From Ferrimonas aestuarii (GTDB taxonomy: Bacteria; Pseudomonadota; Gammaproteobacteria; Enterobacterales; Shewanellaceae), in assembly GCF_005116665.1 (NCBI RefSeq), contig NZ_SWCJ01000008.1, positions 62,001 through 126,000 on the forward strand: a stretch of DNA of 64,000 nucleotides. The letters run 5' to 3'. A program made the position numbers and the translations under genes. Position 1 is the first letter of the stretch. Every line of letters starts with the position of its first letter. This document shows, piece after piece, positions 42,529 through 52,080 of this stretch. The notes under the pieces are model-generated. The model had not been told where the DNA came from and ran no database searches. It was given only the letters and a program-made list of their open reading frames with translations.

Positions 42529-44661
42529 ATGAACAGCGTACGTATCGAACAGGATCAATCTGGCATTGTTCACCTGATTTTGGATAAGCAGGGCGCCTCC
42601 GCCAATTTGATGGACGACGCCTTTCGTGCCGACATGGCCAAGGCGGTGATTGAGCTCGGGCAATTGGACTATCCCGGCATCATCATTCGTTCGGCCAAAT
42701 CCACCTTTTTTGCCGGTGGCGATCTGGTGAAAATTGCTGGGGTTACCAAAGACAACGCTGATGAATTTTATCAGATGGTGGAGTCGATCAAAGCCAGTTT
42801 GCGCGCCCTTGAAACCGGTGGTAAGCCGGTGGTGGCTTGCATTAATGGCGCCGCACTTGGCGGTGGCTGGGAGATTGCCCTAGCGTGTCATTACCGCATT
42901 GCACTGAATCACAAAGCGGTAAAAGTGGGTTTGCCTGAGGTTACGTTGGGACTGCTGCCCGGCGGTGGCGGCGTGGCGCGCACGGTGCGTAAATTTGGTT
43001 TGGAGCAGGCGATGCCGCTGTTGACCGAAGGTAAGCAATTTAGCGCTGAACAGGCCCAAAACATTGGCTTAATTGAAGCGCTGGCAACCGATGAGGCCGA
43101 GATGCTGGTGATGGCGAAGGCTTTCATTGAGGCCAACCCTCAAATCAGCCAACCCTGGGATCAAAAAGGCTTTAGGCTTCCCGGTGGTAGCCCAAGCTCG
43201 CCGAAGTTAGCGCCGATGCTGGCGGTGGCACCGGCGGTGCTGAAGCAGAAAACCAAGGGCGTGCTGCCAGCACCGGAAGCGATTCTTTCTGCCATGGCGG
43301 AAGGAGCGCAGGTGGACTTTGATACCGCCTGTCGAATCGAGTCGCGCTATTTTGTGGAACTGGTGACCGGCCAAGTGGCGAAAAACTTCATCAATACGTT
43401 TTGGTTCCAGCTCAATGAGGTTAAAGCCGGTGCCAGTCGGCCCGACGGCATAGCGCCGAGTAAGGTGACGAAAGTCGGTGTGCTTGGTGCTGGCATGATG
43501 GGGGCGGGCATCGCCTATTCCGCCGCGAAACGGGGCATCGAGGTGGTGCTTAAAGACATCTCGCTGGCGGCGGCGCAGCGAGGCAAAGATTACTCGGCGA
43601 GGCTACTGGATAAGCAGATACAGCGTGGGCGAAGCTCTGAGCAGCAAAAAGCGGCACTGCTTCAGCGCATTACTCCTACAGACAGTGCCGACGCACTTGC
43701 CGGGTGTGACCTTGTCATCGAAGCGGTGTTTGAAGACCGCGGCCTTAAAGCCAAAGTGACTCAGGAAGCAGAAGCACAAATCAGTGAGTCCGCATTGTTT
43801 GCCTCTAACACCTCAACGCTGCCGATCACCGGTTTAGCGCAGGCGTCGAGTCGTCCTGAGAATTTCATTGGTCTGCACTTCTTCTCACCGGTGGACAAGA
43901 TGCCACTGGTGGAGATCATCTGCGGCGAGCAAACCAGCGATGCATCACTGGCGCGAGCTTATGATTTTGTGCTGCAACTGGGTAAAACGCCCATTGTCGT
44001 GAATGATAGCCGCGGCTTTTTCACCTCGCGAGTGTTTGGCACCTTTACCAATGAAGGCATCGCCATGCTTGGGGAGGGCGTCAGTGCCGCCGCCATCGAG
44101 AATGCGGCGCTGCTGTGTGGATTCCCTGTGGGACCGTTGGCGGTCTCCGATGAAGTTAGCCTGACCTTGATGGAGAAAATTCGCAATCAAACCATTCACG
44201 ATCTGGCCGCCGAGGGGATAGAGCAAGCGCCCCAAGGGGGCGATGCCACCATCGACCGAATGATCGAACTTGAGCGCCCAGGAAAGCTTGCCGGTCAAGG
44301 GTTTTACGATTACCCCGACAGCGGCAAAAAACACCTGTGGCAGGGGCTAGAGGCGCAGTTCTTCCAAGCGCAGGCGCAGCTGCCACTTCAGGAGATCAAA
44401 GATCGACTGCTGTTTATCATGGCCATTGAAACCGCGCGCTGTGTTGAAGAGCAAGTGCTGACTAGCAGCCGCGACGCCAACATCGGTTCTATCTTCGGCA
44501 TTGGCTATCCAACGTGGACCGGCGGTGCCCTGCAGTTCATCAATCAATATGGCGTTGAGCCGTTTGTGGCTCGCGCTGATCAATTGGCAGAGAAATTTGG
44601 CGACCGCTTTCGTGTGCCGGCCTCATTGCGAGACATGGCAGCCAGCGGTCAGCGTTACTAA
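42529..44661 (+). CDS. FadJ-like enoyl-CoA hydratase/3-hydroxyacyl-CoA dehydrogenase
   Basis: A 710-residue bifunctional beta-oxidation enzyme, equal in length to E. coli FadJ (714). The hydratase domain (about 1-190) has the oxyanion-hole region FFAGGDLVKI and both catalytic Glu residues (GGGWEIAL, GLPEVTLGLLPGGGG). The dehydrogenase domain (about 310-495) has VGVLGAGMMGAGIAY for NAD and the catalytic His in NFIGLHFFSPV. C-terminal dehydrogenase repeats follow (about 500-705). It hydrates enoyl-CoA and oxidises the product for the upstream thiolase. AAAGGAG precedes ATG 42529. Confidence 0.93.
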   Translation: MNSVRIEQDQSGIVHLILDKQGASANLMDDAFRADMAKAVIELGQLDYPGIIIRSAKSTFFAGGDLVKIAGVTKDNADEFYQMVESIKASLRALETGGKPVVACINGAALGGGWEIALACHYRIALNHKAVKVGLPEVTLGLLPGGGGVARTVRKFGLEQAMPLLTEGKQFSAEQAQNIGLIEALATDEAEMLVMAKAFIEANPQISQPWDQKGFRLPGGSPSSPKLAPMLAVAPAVLKQKTKGVLPAPEAILSAMAEGAQVDFDTACRIESRYFVELVTGQVAKNFINTFWFQLNEVKAGASRPDGIAPSKVTKVGVLGAGMMGAGIAYSAAKRGIEVVLKDISLAAAQRGKDYSARLLDKQIQRGRSSEQQKAALLQRITPTDSADALAGCDLVIEAVFEDRGLKAKVTQEAEAQISESALFASNTSTLPITGLAQASSRPENFIGLHFFSPVDKMPLVEIICGEQTSDASLARAYDFVLQLGKTPIVVNDSRGFFTSRVFGTFTNEGIAMLGEGVSAAAIENAALLCGFPVGPLAVSDEVSLTLMEKIRNQTIHDLAAEGIEQAPQGGDATIDRMIELERPGKLAGQGFYDYPDSGKKHLWQGLEAQFFQAQAQLPLQEIKDRLLFIMAIETARCVEEQVLTSSRDANIGSIFGIGYPTWTGGALQFINQYGVEPFVARADQLAEKFGDRFRVPASLRDMAASGQRY

Positions 44662-44673
44662 AAGGAGAGAGTA

Positions 44674-45825
44674 ATGATTCCAAGAACCCTATTTGACAGT
44701 GATCACGAGCTGTTTCGTGACAGCGTACGCCGTTTCCTGCAGGCGGAGGCGGAGCCGTTTCATGGAAAGTGGGAAAAAGAGGGCTGCGTCGATCGAGCGT
44801 TGTGGAATAAAGCCGGAGAGCAGGGCTTTTTAAGCCCAACAATGCCGGAGCAATATGGCGGCGTGGAGGTGGATTTTCGCTACAACGTCATCATCAATGA
44901 AGAGATCGCACGCGCAGGCTTAAGTGGCTTGGGCTGGGGGCTGCATTCCGACATCGCTGTACCCTACATTCTGAATTATGGCAGTGAAGCTCAGAAGCAT
45001 CAGTATCTGCCAGGATGCATCAGTGGCGAGGTGGTGACCGCCATCGCCATGACCGAGCCAGGCACCGGCTCGGATCTGCAGGGGGTTAAAACCACGGCGG
45101 TTCTTGATGGCGACCACTGGGTCTTAAATGGTTCAAAAACCTTTATTACCAACGGCCAGCACGCCGATCTGGTGATAGTGGTGGCTCGCACCGACAAAAA
45201 CGCAGGGGCCAAGGGGATCAGTCTGTTCTTGGTGGAAGCCAGCCGAGAAGGCTTTAGCCGTGGCAGCAACCTTGAGAAGATCGGCATGAAGGCACAGGAC
45301 ACCTCTGAGCTGTTTTTCGATAACGTGCGTTTGCCCAAAGACAATCTGCTCGGGGAGCTGGGCATGGGGTTTGTTTACCTGATGCAGGAGCTGCCTCAGG
45401 AGCGGTTGTCGGTGGCCAGCAATGCGGTGGCCAGCGCCGAATCGATTTTGGAGCAAACCACTCAGTATGTGACTGAACGCAAGGCGTTCGGCAAGCCGCT
45501 GGCGGCGCTGCAAAACACCCAGTTTAAACTGGCTGAATGCAAGACCAAGGTCGACTCGGCTCGGGTATTTACCGACCGCTGTATCGAACTTCACTTAGAG
45601 GGGCGTTTGGATGCGGCCACGGCGGCTCAGGCTAAACTGATGACCACCGAAGTTCAGTGCGAGGTGCTCGATGAGTGTCTGCAGCTGCATGGTGGTTATG
45701 GCTATATGTGGGAGTACCCAGTAGCCAGAGCCTGGGCCGATGCGAGGGTTCAGCGCATCTACGCCGGAACCAGCGAGGTGATGAAGCTTATCATTGCCCG
45801 CAAAATGCTTGAGCAGCAAGGGTAG
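44674..45825 (+). CDS. Acyl-CoA dehydrogenase, long-chain (ACADL) type
   Basis: A 383-residue FAD enzyme that introduces the first double bond into acyl-CoA. FAD/substrate motifs are AIAMTEPGTGSDLQG near residue 127 and FITNGQHADL near residue 158. The C-terminal motif reads YAGTSEVMKLIIAR, with Ala where medium-chain enzymes have the catalytic Glu. The base is therefore expected in the inner-helix position, as in human long-chain and isovaleryl-CoA dehydrogenases; LMQELPQERLSVA near residue 245 holds that Glu. This suggests long or branched substrates. It lies 12 bases after the FadJ-like gene, with AAAGGAGAG before its start. Confidence 0.92.
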   Translation: MIPRTLFDSDHELFRDSVRRFLQAEAEPFHGKWEKEGCVDRALWNKAGEQGFLSPTMPEQYGGVEVDFRYNVIINEEIARAGLSGLGWGLHSDIAVPYILNYGSEAQKHQYLPGCISGEVVTAIAMTEPGTGSDLQGVKTTAVLDGDHWVLNGSKTFITNGQHADLVIVVARTDKNAGAKGISLFLVEASREGFSRGSNLEKIGMKAQDTSELFFDNVRLPKDNLLGELGMGFVYLMQELPQERLSVASNAVASAESILEQTTQYVTERKAFGKPLAALQNTQFKLAECKTKVDSARVFTDRCIELHLEGRLDAATAAQAKLMTTEVQCEVLDECLQLHGGYGYMWEYPVARAWADARVQRIYAGTSEVMKLIIARKMLEQQG

Positions 45826-45831
45826 CCTGCG

Positions 45832-47046
45832 GTGACGGCTCAAACCCAAGGTCCGCTGCAGGGACTCCGAGTGTTGGATTTCTCAACCCTGTTGCCAGGG
45901 CCTTTTGCCACCATGATGTTGGCGGACATGGGGGCCGAGGTCATTCGGGTTGAGGCTCCTAAACGCCCAGATATGCTCAGAGGCATTGCGCCCTTTGTTC
46001 AGGGGGAGTCGGCGGCTCACTTGACCATTAACCGCAATAAGCAGAGCGTGGCGCTGGATCTGAAAAACCCAGCCGCCCTTGCCGCGGTGCACAAATTGCT
46101 GCCGGAGTTCGACATTGTGGTGGAGCAGTTTCGCCCGGGCGTGATGGACAAGCTTGGGCTTGGCTATCAACAGGTGCAGCAGATAAACCCTGGCATCATC
46201 TACTGCTCCATCACCGGATATGGTCAAACCGGCCCCTTAAGCGATAAGGCTGGCCATGATATTAACTATCTGGCGCTCAGTGGCCTTGCCAGTTACAGCG
46301 GTCGTAAGCAGACCGGACCGGTATTGGGAGCCACTCAGGTTGCCGACATCGCCGCTGGATCTCAGCAAGGGGTGATCGCCATCTTAGCAGCGGTGATTCA
46401 GCGGGGCGTTGCCGGCCTTGGCCAGCACCTGGATATCTCCATGAGTGATGGTGCTCTGGCGTTAAATGCCATCAGTGGTGCCATGGCTTTAGCCAGCGGC
46501 CTGGACGCGAGCAGCGATGAGGATTGCCATCCTCAACTTGGCAGAGAGATGCTCAATGGCGGCAGTTTTTATGATTACTACCGCACAGCCGATGGCCGCT
46601 ATTTTGCCGTTGGCTCATTAGAGCCGCAATTTGCCCAGCCGTTTTTTGACGCCCTTGGTCACCCTCAGTGGCTAGAGGAGGCCTTGTCGCCTCCAGGCGA
46701 GCAAGAGGCTCTGAAGCTGAAGATCGCCAAGGTGTTTGCACAGCATAATTTTGACTATTGGCAGGCTCAGTTCTCAGAACTCGATTGCTGCTGTGACCCG
46801 GTACTGTCATTTGCCCAAGCCTGTGAACACCCCCACTTTATCGAACGGGGCATGTTGCAACAGGTGGCCATGGGGGAGCAAAGGTTAACCCAGTTGGCTC
46901 CGGCGGTTAAGTTTTCTACGTCGAACCGCGCTAGCGTTGCTGGGGCAAAGTTGGGGGAGCACACTCAAACGGTACTGTTGGAAGCTGGTTTTACGGAAGC
47001 TGAGATTAAACGGCTTATCGACAGTGGCGCTGCGTTTCAGGCGTAG
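45832..47046 (+). CDS. Alpha-methylacyl-CoA racemase-like protein (CoA-transferase family III)
   Basis: A 404-residue CaiB/BaiF-family protein. It matches alpha-methylacyl-CoA racemase (AMACR/MCR) more than the CoA transferases: AGHDINYLALSG, LNGGSFYDYYRTADGRYFAVGSLEPQF. The residues named for Mycobacterium MCR (H126, D156, E241) correspond to H142, D172 and E264 here. Such racemases convert (R)- to (S)-2-methylacyl-CoA so that beta-oxidation can proceed. Sitting directly behind the dehydrogenase (six bases apart), it points to methyl-branched substrates. The start is GTG with a poor ribosome-binding site, which suggests coupling to the gene before. CoA-transfer activity is not excluded. Confidence 0.82.
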   Translation: MTAQTQGPLQGLRVLDFSTLLPGPFATMMLADMGAEVIRVEAPKRPDMLRGIAPFVQGESAAHLTINRNKQSVALDLKNPAALAAVHKLLPEFDIVVEQFRPGVMDKLGLGYQQVQQINPGIIYCSITGYGQTGPLSDKAGHDINYLALSGLASYSGRKQTGPVLGATQVADIAAGSQQGVIAILAAVIQRGVAGLGQHLDISMSDGALALNAISGAMALASGLDASSDEDCHPQLGREMLNGGSFYDYYRTADGRYFAVGSLEPQFAQPFFDALGHPQWLEEALSPPGEQEALKLKIAKVFAQHNFDYWQAQFSELDCCCDPVLSFAQACEHPHFIERGMLQQVAMGEQRLTQLAPAVKFSTSNRASVAGAKLGEHTQTVLLEAGFTEAEIKRLIDSGAAFQA

Positions 47047-47064
47047 CGCCACGTGAAGTCAAGA

Positions 47065-47592
47065 TTAACTGCCGGTTTGCTCAAACTGCTGAGGTTTCAG
47101 CTGCTGTAATATCCAAGTTTCTCGCTCGATGGACAGCCCCGCTTTGGGGCTGTTTTTGATGACGTTTAAGTTGTGGGCGATGGCGGTATCCAGTTCCACC
47201 CACAGTGGGGTCATGCCGTTGGCCTGCTCGTAATCTTCTAGCTGGTTTTGCCCCAATGTGTTATCGGCGGAGCACAGGTAGCAGTAGGAGTGCATGCGAA
47301 CGTTGTCGTAATCATCTTTATACCAAGGACGCAGCTCTTCATAGACACCCAGTTCTTGATTGATGATGAGGTTTTGTGCGCCAGTCTCTTCACGCACTTC
47401 CCTAAGCAGGGCTTCGGTGAGCGATTCACCGGCGTCGACGCCACCTCCTGGAAGGCTGTAATCGTCGTAGCGGGCGGTGTACATCAGTAGGATCTTATCA
47501 CCGTTTTGAATGATGGCTCGCACCGCGGTGCGGGCGAATTCGCTGCCATTGTTAACGGCATTGTGGTGAATCTGATGACGAAGTAGTTTCAT
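47065..47592 (-). CDS. Nudix hydrolase
   Basis: A 175-residue Nudix enzyme. The box is GGGVDAGESLTEALLREVREETGA near residues 49-72, with all the conserved Gly, Glu, Arg and EE positions. It would hydrolyse a nucleoside diphosphate linked to some other group; the substrate is not evident. GAGGGGC precedes the start. It converges on the racemase-like gene with an 18-base gap, so the stop regions are close. Confidence 0.9.
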   Translation of the reverse strand: MKLLRHQIHHNAVNNGSEFARTAVRAIIQNGDKILLMYTARYDDYSLPGGGVDAGESLTEALLREVREETGAQNLIINQELGVYEELRPWYKDDYDNVRMHSYCYLCSADNTLGQNQLEDYEQANGMTPLWVELDTAIAHNLNVIKNSPKAGLSIERETWILQQLKPQQFEQTGS

Positions 47593-47679
47593 TGCCCCTC
47601 CAAAAATTGAGGGGCGAGGTTAGCGAAACTGCGCTTGGGATGCAAACTTGGGCCTTAAGCGCTTGGTTTGGACGCGGGG

Positions 47680-48744
47680 TTAGAGATCCAAGCTGAACTC
47701 CATTAGCATGGATGCATCTGCTGGTACTGGGCGACCATCTTCAAACTTCGGTGCGTAACGCCAACTCTTCATCGCCTCTAGGGTGTTTTGGGCGAACTGC
47801 TTAGAGCCTTTGCTTTCGGTGACGAGAGGATCAGTGACAAAGCCATTTTCATCAATAGTAAATTGCACCACCACATGGCCACCCTGACGTCGTTTCAATG
47901 CTGACACTGGCCACTTGGGGGCAGTTCGGTAGAGTGGTGTTTGCTGCTGGGTTTCCTTCCAAGGCCTCATTTTCCCAATCGCGTGACAATGGGCGGTGGC
48001 CTGTTCACTCATGCCGCGTTTTTCATAGAGGGAAACCAGTTTTGAGTGGGCGGATAGGGCATAGGGGTGAGAGTATTCTAGGTCCTCTAAAAGAGAGGTC
48101 ACTTGAGTGTAGTGTTCAATGGCGTCATTCTGCCGACCTTTGGCAAGCGCATAGTTACCATTGACAAATTCGGCACTTGCACGCTTCACCTTATGGTTGT
48201 CACCATGTTGGTTCAGTATGGCTAAGGCTTCTTTTGCCCAGCGGTAGCCCGTACGCTGAATGTCTCCATTTGATTGCATCTGCAGTGCAAATTCCGTCAA
48301 CATCTGGGCGCGTTCCACTGAAGATGCCTCAAATTCAGCCTCGATGATCTGTTGACTTTCTTTGGTGTAGTGCTTGGCGTTCTGGAAATCGTATTGAATC
48401 AGAAGCAGATAGAGGTCTAACAGTTCCACACCGTGATCGCCATATTGGCGCTGATAAGTTTCCAGAGCGCTTTTCAACAGCAACTTGCTGTTCATGGGGT
48501 CTTTAACATCACCAGCTTTGACCATGTTGATGGCAAGGTTGGCAGTGTTAATCGATTCGGGGCCGAACTTAGCTAGGCCAAGTTCATAAGCTTGCTTGGC
48601 GTAGGTTCGAATCGCCGCTTTGTCACCCAGTTCGACTTGTTGTTGGTAACGGTCGTAGGCTTGGGAGAAGGTGAGAGTTTCGCTAAAAGCTAAGGGGCTG
48701 AGCATCAGCGATGCAGCAAGCGCCGCATTGCTAACATGGTTCAT
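47680..48744 (-). CDS. Periplasmic TPR protein with C-terminal TonB domain
   Basis: A 354-residue protein with a signal peptide (about residues 1-21, ending LAFSE), a helical repeat region (about 25-245) that reads as TPR-like, and a C-terminal TonB domain (about 265-352: GGHVVVQFTIDENGFVTDPLV, then FAQNTLEAMKSWRYAPKFEDG). It lacks the N-terminal membrane anchor and Pro-rich rod of true TonB, so it probably does not energise receptors. Such TPR-TonB proteins are common in Shewanella and related genera and are of unclear role. It lies downstream of flhA on the same strand, but a hairpin separates them. Confidence 0.8.
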   Translation of the reverse strand: MNHVSNAALAASLMLSPLAFSETLTFSQAYDRYQQQVELGDKAAIRTYAKQAYELGLAKFGPESINTANLAINMVKAGDVKDPMNSKLLLKSALETYQRQYGDHGVELLDLYLLLIQYDFQNAKHYTKESQQIIEAEFEASSVERAQMLTEFALQMQSNGDIQRTGYRWAKEALAILNQHGDNHKVKRASAEFVNGNYALAKGRQNDAIEHYTQVTSLLEDLEYSHPYALSAHSKLVSLYEKRGMSEQATAHCHAIGKMRPWKETQQQTPLYRTAPKWPVSALKRRQGGHVVVQFTIDENGFVTDPLVTESKGSKQFAQNTLEAMKSWRYAPKFEDGRPVPADASMLMEFSLDL

Positions 48745-48820
48745 AAATAATCCTTTATTTATACTTTATCTTTTAATTTCAAAAAGGTAACACGGTGGGG
48801 GCTTCTTGCGAAGGGGAAAG

Positions 48821-48844
48821 CCCCGTGACCTTTTGATCACGGGG
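48821..48844 (-). terminator. Hairpin terminator after flhA
   Basis: CCCCGTGA and TCACGGGG form a stem with a short loop. On the minus strand it follows the flhA stop by about seven bases, with a short CTTT after it. Confidence 0.65.
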
Positions 48845-48850
48845 AGGAGA

Positions 48851-50950
48851 TTATGCAGGCAATTGCTCGGTGATCTCCAGCTCTTTGTTCTCAGGAACTT
48901 CGTTGTAGGAGAGTACGGTTAACCCTCGGGCGAATGCCAGCGCGTAGCGCCCCAATAGCGGCCGCAACTGCGGCGCTACCAGCAGCAATGGAGGGACGCC
49001 TCGCTGACGAGCACTGGCCAGATACTCCGGCATGCTTTGCTGCAGCTTGGCCAGAATTTGCGGGTCTACCGGGAAGCTGTCTAGGGAAACCGTGCCGCCC
49101 TGCTGCGCTTGATGCAGCGCCCCGAGTAACTGCTGCTCTAGCTCGGATGAGAGGGTGAGCACATTGAGCTTTTTGGCATCACCAGCAACTTGATGCAGCA
49201 ACTGCGATTTGATGGCACAGCGAGCATCTGCGGCCAACAGCACCGGATCTTTGGTGCTCTCAGAGCTCTCCAGCAGCGCCGTCGCCAAGGTGCGAATGTC
49301 CTTGAGTGACACCTGTTCTCGGAGTAGGACGCGGAAGGTTTTCAGCTGCTGAATTGGGGTTAATGCCGTGGACAGCGCTTCTGCCAATTTTGGCGCGATC
49401 TGGCCAAGGCGCTCATTCAAGTTGTTTACGTCATCGTGTTGCAGCATCTCTGGCAACGCTTCGCGAATCAGTTTACTGGTGTGAGTGGCGATAATGGTGG
49501 CATGATCTACCACGGAATAGCCCAAATTCAGCGCTTTGGCTTTGTCATCTGGACTGATCCAGGTGGCGTCCATATTGTAAGCGGGTTCTTTGGTAATGAT
49601 CCCCTCAAGGGAGCCATAAACTTGATCGCTTTGGATCGCCATCAGCCGTTCAGGGTGAAGCTCAGATTGCGCCAGCGGTGTCCCCATGATGCTAATTTGA
49701 TAGCCATTGGGCGGCAGCGTCAGGTTGTCGCGGACCCGAACTTCAGGCAGCAAGAAGCCCGCCTGCTCTGACAGGGTGCGACGAATACCGGTCAGTCGCT
49801 TAATCAGCTCAGCTCCTTGGCTTTTGTCCACCAGGTGAACCAAGCGGTAGCCTACCGACAGTTCGATTACATCGGTGTGTGGCAGTGCTTCCCAACTGGG
49901 TTGAGACGGTTCATTGATGACCTTCTCGGCCTTCTGTTGAACCTCTTCCAAGGGCTTAATGGGTTGGGTTTGAGCCTGCCTAAAGGCGATGTAGCCAATC
50001 AGTGCTGCAAAGGCGAGGAAAACCAAAGAGGGCATTCCCGGCACTAGGCCTAAGATCGCCATTACACCGGCGGCGGTGGCTAATACCCTAGGATTGGCAA
50101 GAAGCTGATTGCTCAGCTGAGTGGGCATCTCTTCCGCATCGGAGATGCGGGTCACCACAATGGCCGCAGAGGTAGCCAGCAGCAGTGACGGGATCTGCGC
50201 GACCAAGCCGTCACCGATAGTCAGTAGGGCATAGGTCTTAAAGGCGCTGGCGGCATCGAGGTCATACATGAAGATGCCGATGCAGATACCGCCGATGATG
50301 TTGATGGCCAGAATCAAAATGCCGGCAATGGCATCGCCTCGAACAAATTTCGAGGCACCGTCCATGGCTCCATAGAAGTCGGCCTCTCGGGCCACCTCTT
50401 GGCGCCGCTTTTTGGCTTGGTCATGGGTAAGAGTACCGGCGTTGAGATCCGCATCAATGGCCATCTGTTTGCCAGGTAGGGCGTCCAGTGTGAATCGGGC
50501 CGAGACCTCTGAAATTCGTTCTCCCCCTTTGGTAATCACCACAAAGTTGATGATCATCAAGATGAGGAATACCACCGCACCAACAACGTAGTTGCCGCCG
50601 ATAACCACTTCACCAAAGGCTTGGATTACCTTACCTGCAGCGTCACCACCATTGTGACCTTCAATCAATACCACTCGGGTAGAGGCGACGTTTAGGGTCA
50701 ATCGCATCAAGGTCGCCAGCAGCAGCAGCGTTGGAAATACGGAAAACTCAAGGGGCCTGCGGATCGACACCGATACCAGCAGTACCAAAATGGCCAAGAT
50801 GATGTTGAAGGTGAACAGTATGTCCAATAGCCAAGGTGGCAGAGGTAAGATCACCATGGCCAGGATGGCCAGCAGCATAACGGGTATGCCGATAAAGCCT
50901 TTGTTGTTATTGAAAGCCTGTGACAGCCAGTTCATCTGTGGTGTCCTCAT
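48851..50950 (-). CDS. flhA: Flagellar export gate protein FlhA (lateral system)
   Basis: A 699-residue inner membrane protein, the large export-gate subunit. Eight membrane segments lie in residues 18-325. The conserved FHIPEP-type cytoplasmic loop includes VITKGGERISEVSARFTLDALPGKQMAIDADL. The C-terminal cytoplasmic domain (about 350-690) binds chaperone-substrate complexes. It is last in a seven-gene operon, and its ATG overlaps the flhB stop (ATGA). The organism probably has another FlhA for polar flagella elsewhere, which this window cannot show. Confidence 0.95.
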   Translation of the reverse strand: MRTPQMNWLSQAFNNNKGFIGIPVMLLAILAMVILPLPPWLLDILFTFNIILAILVLLVSVSIRRPLEFSVFPTLLLLATLMRLTLNVASTRVVLIEGHNGGDAAGKVIQAFGEVVIGGNYVVGAVVFLILMIINFVVITKGGERISEVSARFTLDALPGKQMAIDADLNAGTLTHDQAKKRRQEVAREADFYGAMDGASKFVRGDAIAGILILAINIIGGICIGIFMYDLDAASAFKTYALLTIGDGLVAQIPSLLLATSAAIVVTRISDAEEMPTQLSNQLLANPRVLATAAGVMAILGLVPGMPSLVFLAFAALIGYIAFRQAQTQPIKPLEEVQQKAEKVINEPSQPSWEALPHTDVIELSVGYRLVHLVDKSQGAELIKRLTGIRRTLSEQAGFLLPEVRVRDNLTLPPNGYQISIMGTPLAQSELHPERLMAIQSDQVYGSLEGIITKEPAYNMDATWISPDDKAKALNLGYSVVDHATIIATHTSKLIREALPEMLQHDDVNNLNERLGQIAPKLAEALSTALTPIQQLKTFRVLLREQVSLKDIRTLATALLESSESTKDPVLLAADARCAIKSQLLHQVAGDAKKLNVLTLSSELEQQLLGALHQAQQGGTVSLDSFPVDPQILAKLQQSMPEYLASARQRGVPPLLLVAPQLRPLLGRYALAFARGLTVLSYNEVPENKELEITEQLPA

Positions 50951-52080
50951 TTATGACGGAGGTGGTCTGGAATATGGAAATTTGGCAACGGTGCCGGTCT
51001 TGCCTGTTTGCCATTGCGAAACGCCTTAAGCTGCAATACGTAGTTGAGTACGTGTGCAATTGCTTGATACAGCGCTGCGGGAATCTGCTGTTCGATCTGG
51101 GTCGAGTGGTAAATGGCTCGGGTCAGCGGCGGTGCACTGATCACTTCAAGATCGTATTTGGGGGCCAACGAGCGCATATAAAGCGCCACTTCATCAACCC
51201 CTTTGGCGATAACGTAGGGGGCATCGACTCGGTCTGGTTCGTATTTCAACGCAACCGCATAGTGGGTCGGGTTAACCAGCAACACATCGGCCTTGGGAAG
51301 GGCCACTTCAGCGCGGCTGCGGGCCATCTTTTGCTGAATCTGACGAATTCGAGCTTTGACCTCCGGCTTGCCCTCTTGCTGTTTGTGTTCCTCTTTGACC
51401 TCTTGTTTGGTCATCTTCAGTTTGCGCTTGTGGCTCCAAGCTTGATAAGGCAAGTCGATAAGACCAATGAATGCAACGCCAGCACCCAAATAGTAAAGTC
51501 CTTGAATGATCACCTCTGCTCCCCGCTCAATGGCAAAGACTAGTGGTTGGCGAGCTAGCATTGGCAGTGTGTCCCAAACTTGCTGCAAATAGCCCCACAT
51601 GATGCCGCAGACCAAAGCCACCTTGAGTATGGACTTGCCCAATTCGACGATGGAGTTGATAGAGAATATGCGGCCAAAACCTGAGAGTAGACTGATTCGG
51701 TCAAACTTAAATGCCACGCTGGCAGGGTTGAACACTGGGCCTTCAGGTAGGGTGGCGGCGATGGCCGTGCACAGATAGAGCCCGCTTAAAACCGGCACCA
51801 GCATCTGTATCAGAGCGAGAATGGTTTGGCCGAGAAGCTGGACTAGCATCCCTGGGGTTTTGAGCTGCTCGTGGCTGATGAGCATGTTCAGCTGGGTGAT
51901 TTGGGCCATGCCATCAATCAACAGCTGGGTACTAAAATCCAGAGTGGCTGCGGCGGCGAGCAATAGCACGCCACTGGTGAAGTCTTTTGAACGGGCTAGT
52001 TGTCCCTCTTGGCGAGCCTTGCGTAGCCTCGACGCCGTGGGTTGTTCTGTTTTTTCGCCAGCGCTCTGTTGACCGCTCAT
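50947..52080 (-). CDS. flhB: Flagellar export switch protein FlhB (lateral system)
   Basis: A 377-residue protein with four membrane segments (about 35-215) and a cytoplasmic domain. The autocleavage motif NPTH lies at residue 270 (VNPTHYAVALKYE). It switches export from rod/hook to filament proteins. N-terminal EKTEQPTASRLRKARQEGQLARS is typical. It overlaps fliR upstream and flhA downstream by four bases each. Confidence 0.95.
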   Translation of the reverse strand: MSGQQSAGEKTEQPTASRLRKARQEGQLARSKDFTSGVLLLAAAATLDFSTQLLIDGMAQITQLNMLISHEQLKTPGMLVQLLGQTILALIQMLVPVLSGLYLCTAIAATLPEGPVFNPASVAFKFDRISLLSGFGRIFSINSIVELGKSILKVALVCGIMWGYLQQVWDTLPMLARQPLVFAIERGAEVIIQGLYYLGAGVAFIGLIDLPYQAWSHKRKLKMTKQEVKEEHKQQEGKPEVKARIRQIQQKMARSRAEVALPKADVLLVNPTHYAVALKYEPDRVDAPYVIAKGVDEVALYMRSLAPKYDLEVISAPPLTRAIYHSTQIEQQIPAALYQAIAHVLNYVLQLKAFRNGKQARPAPLPNFHIPDHLRHK

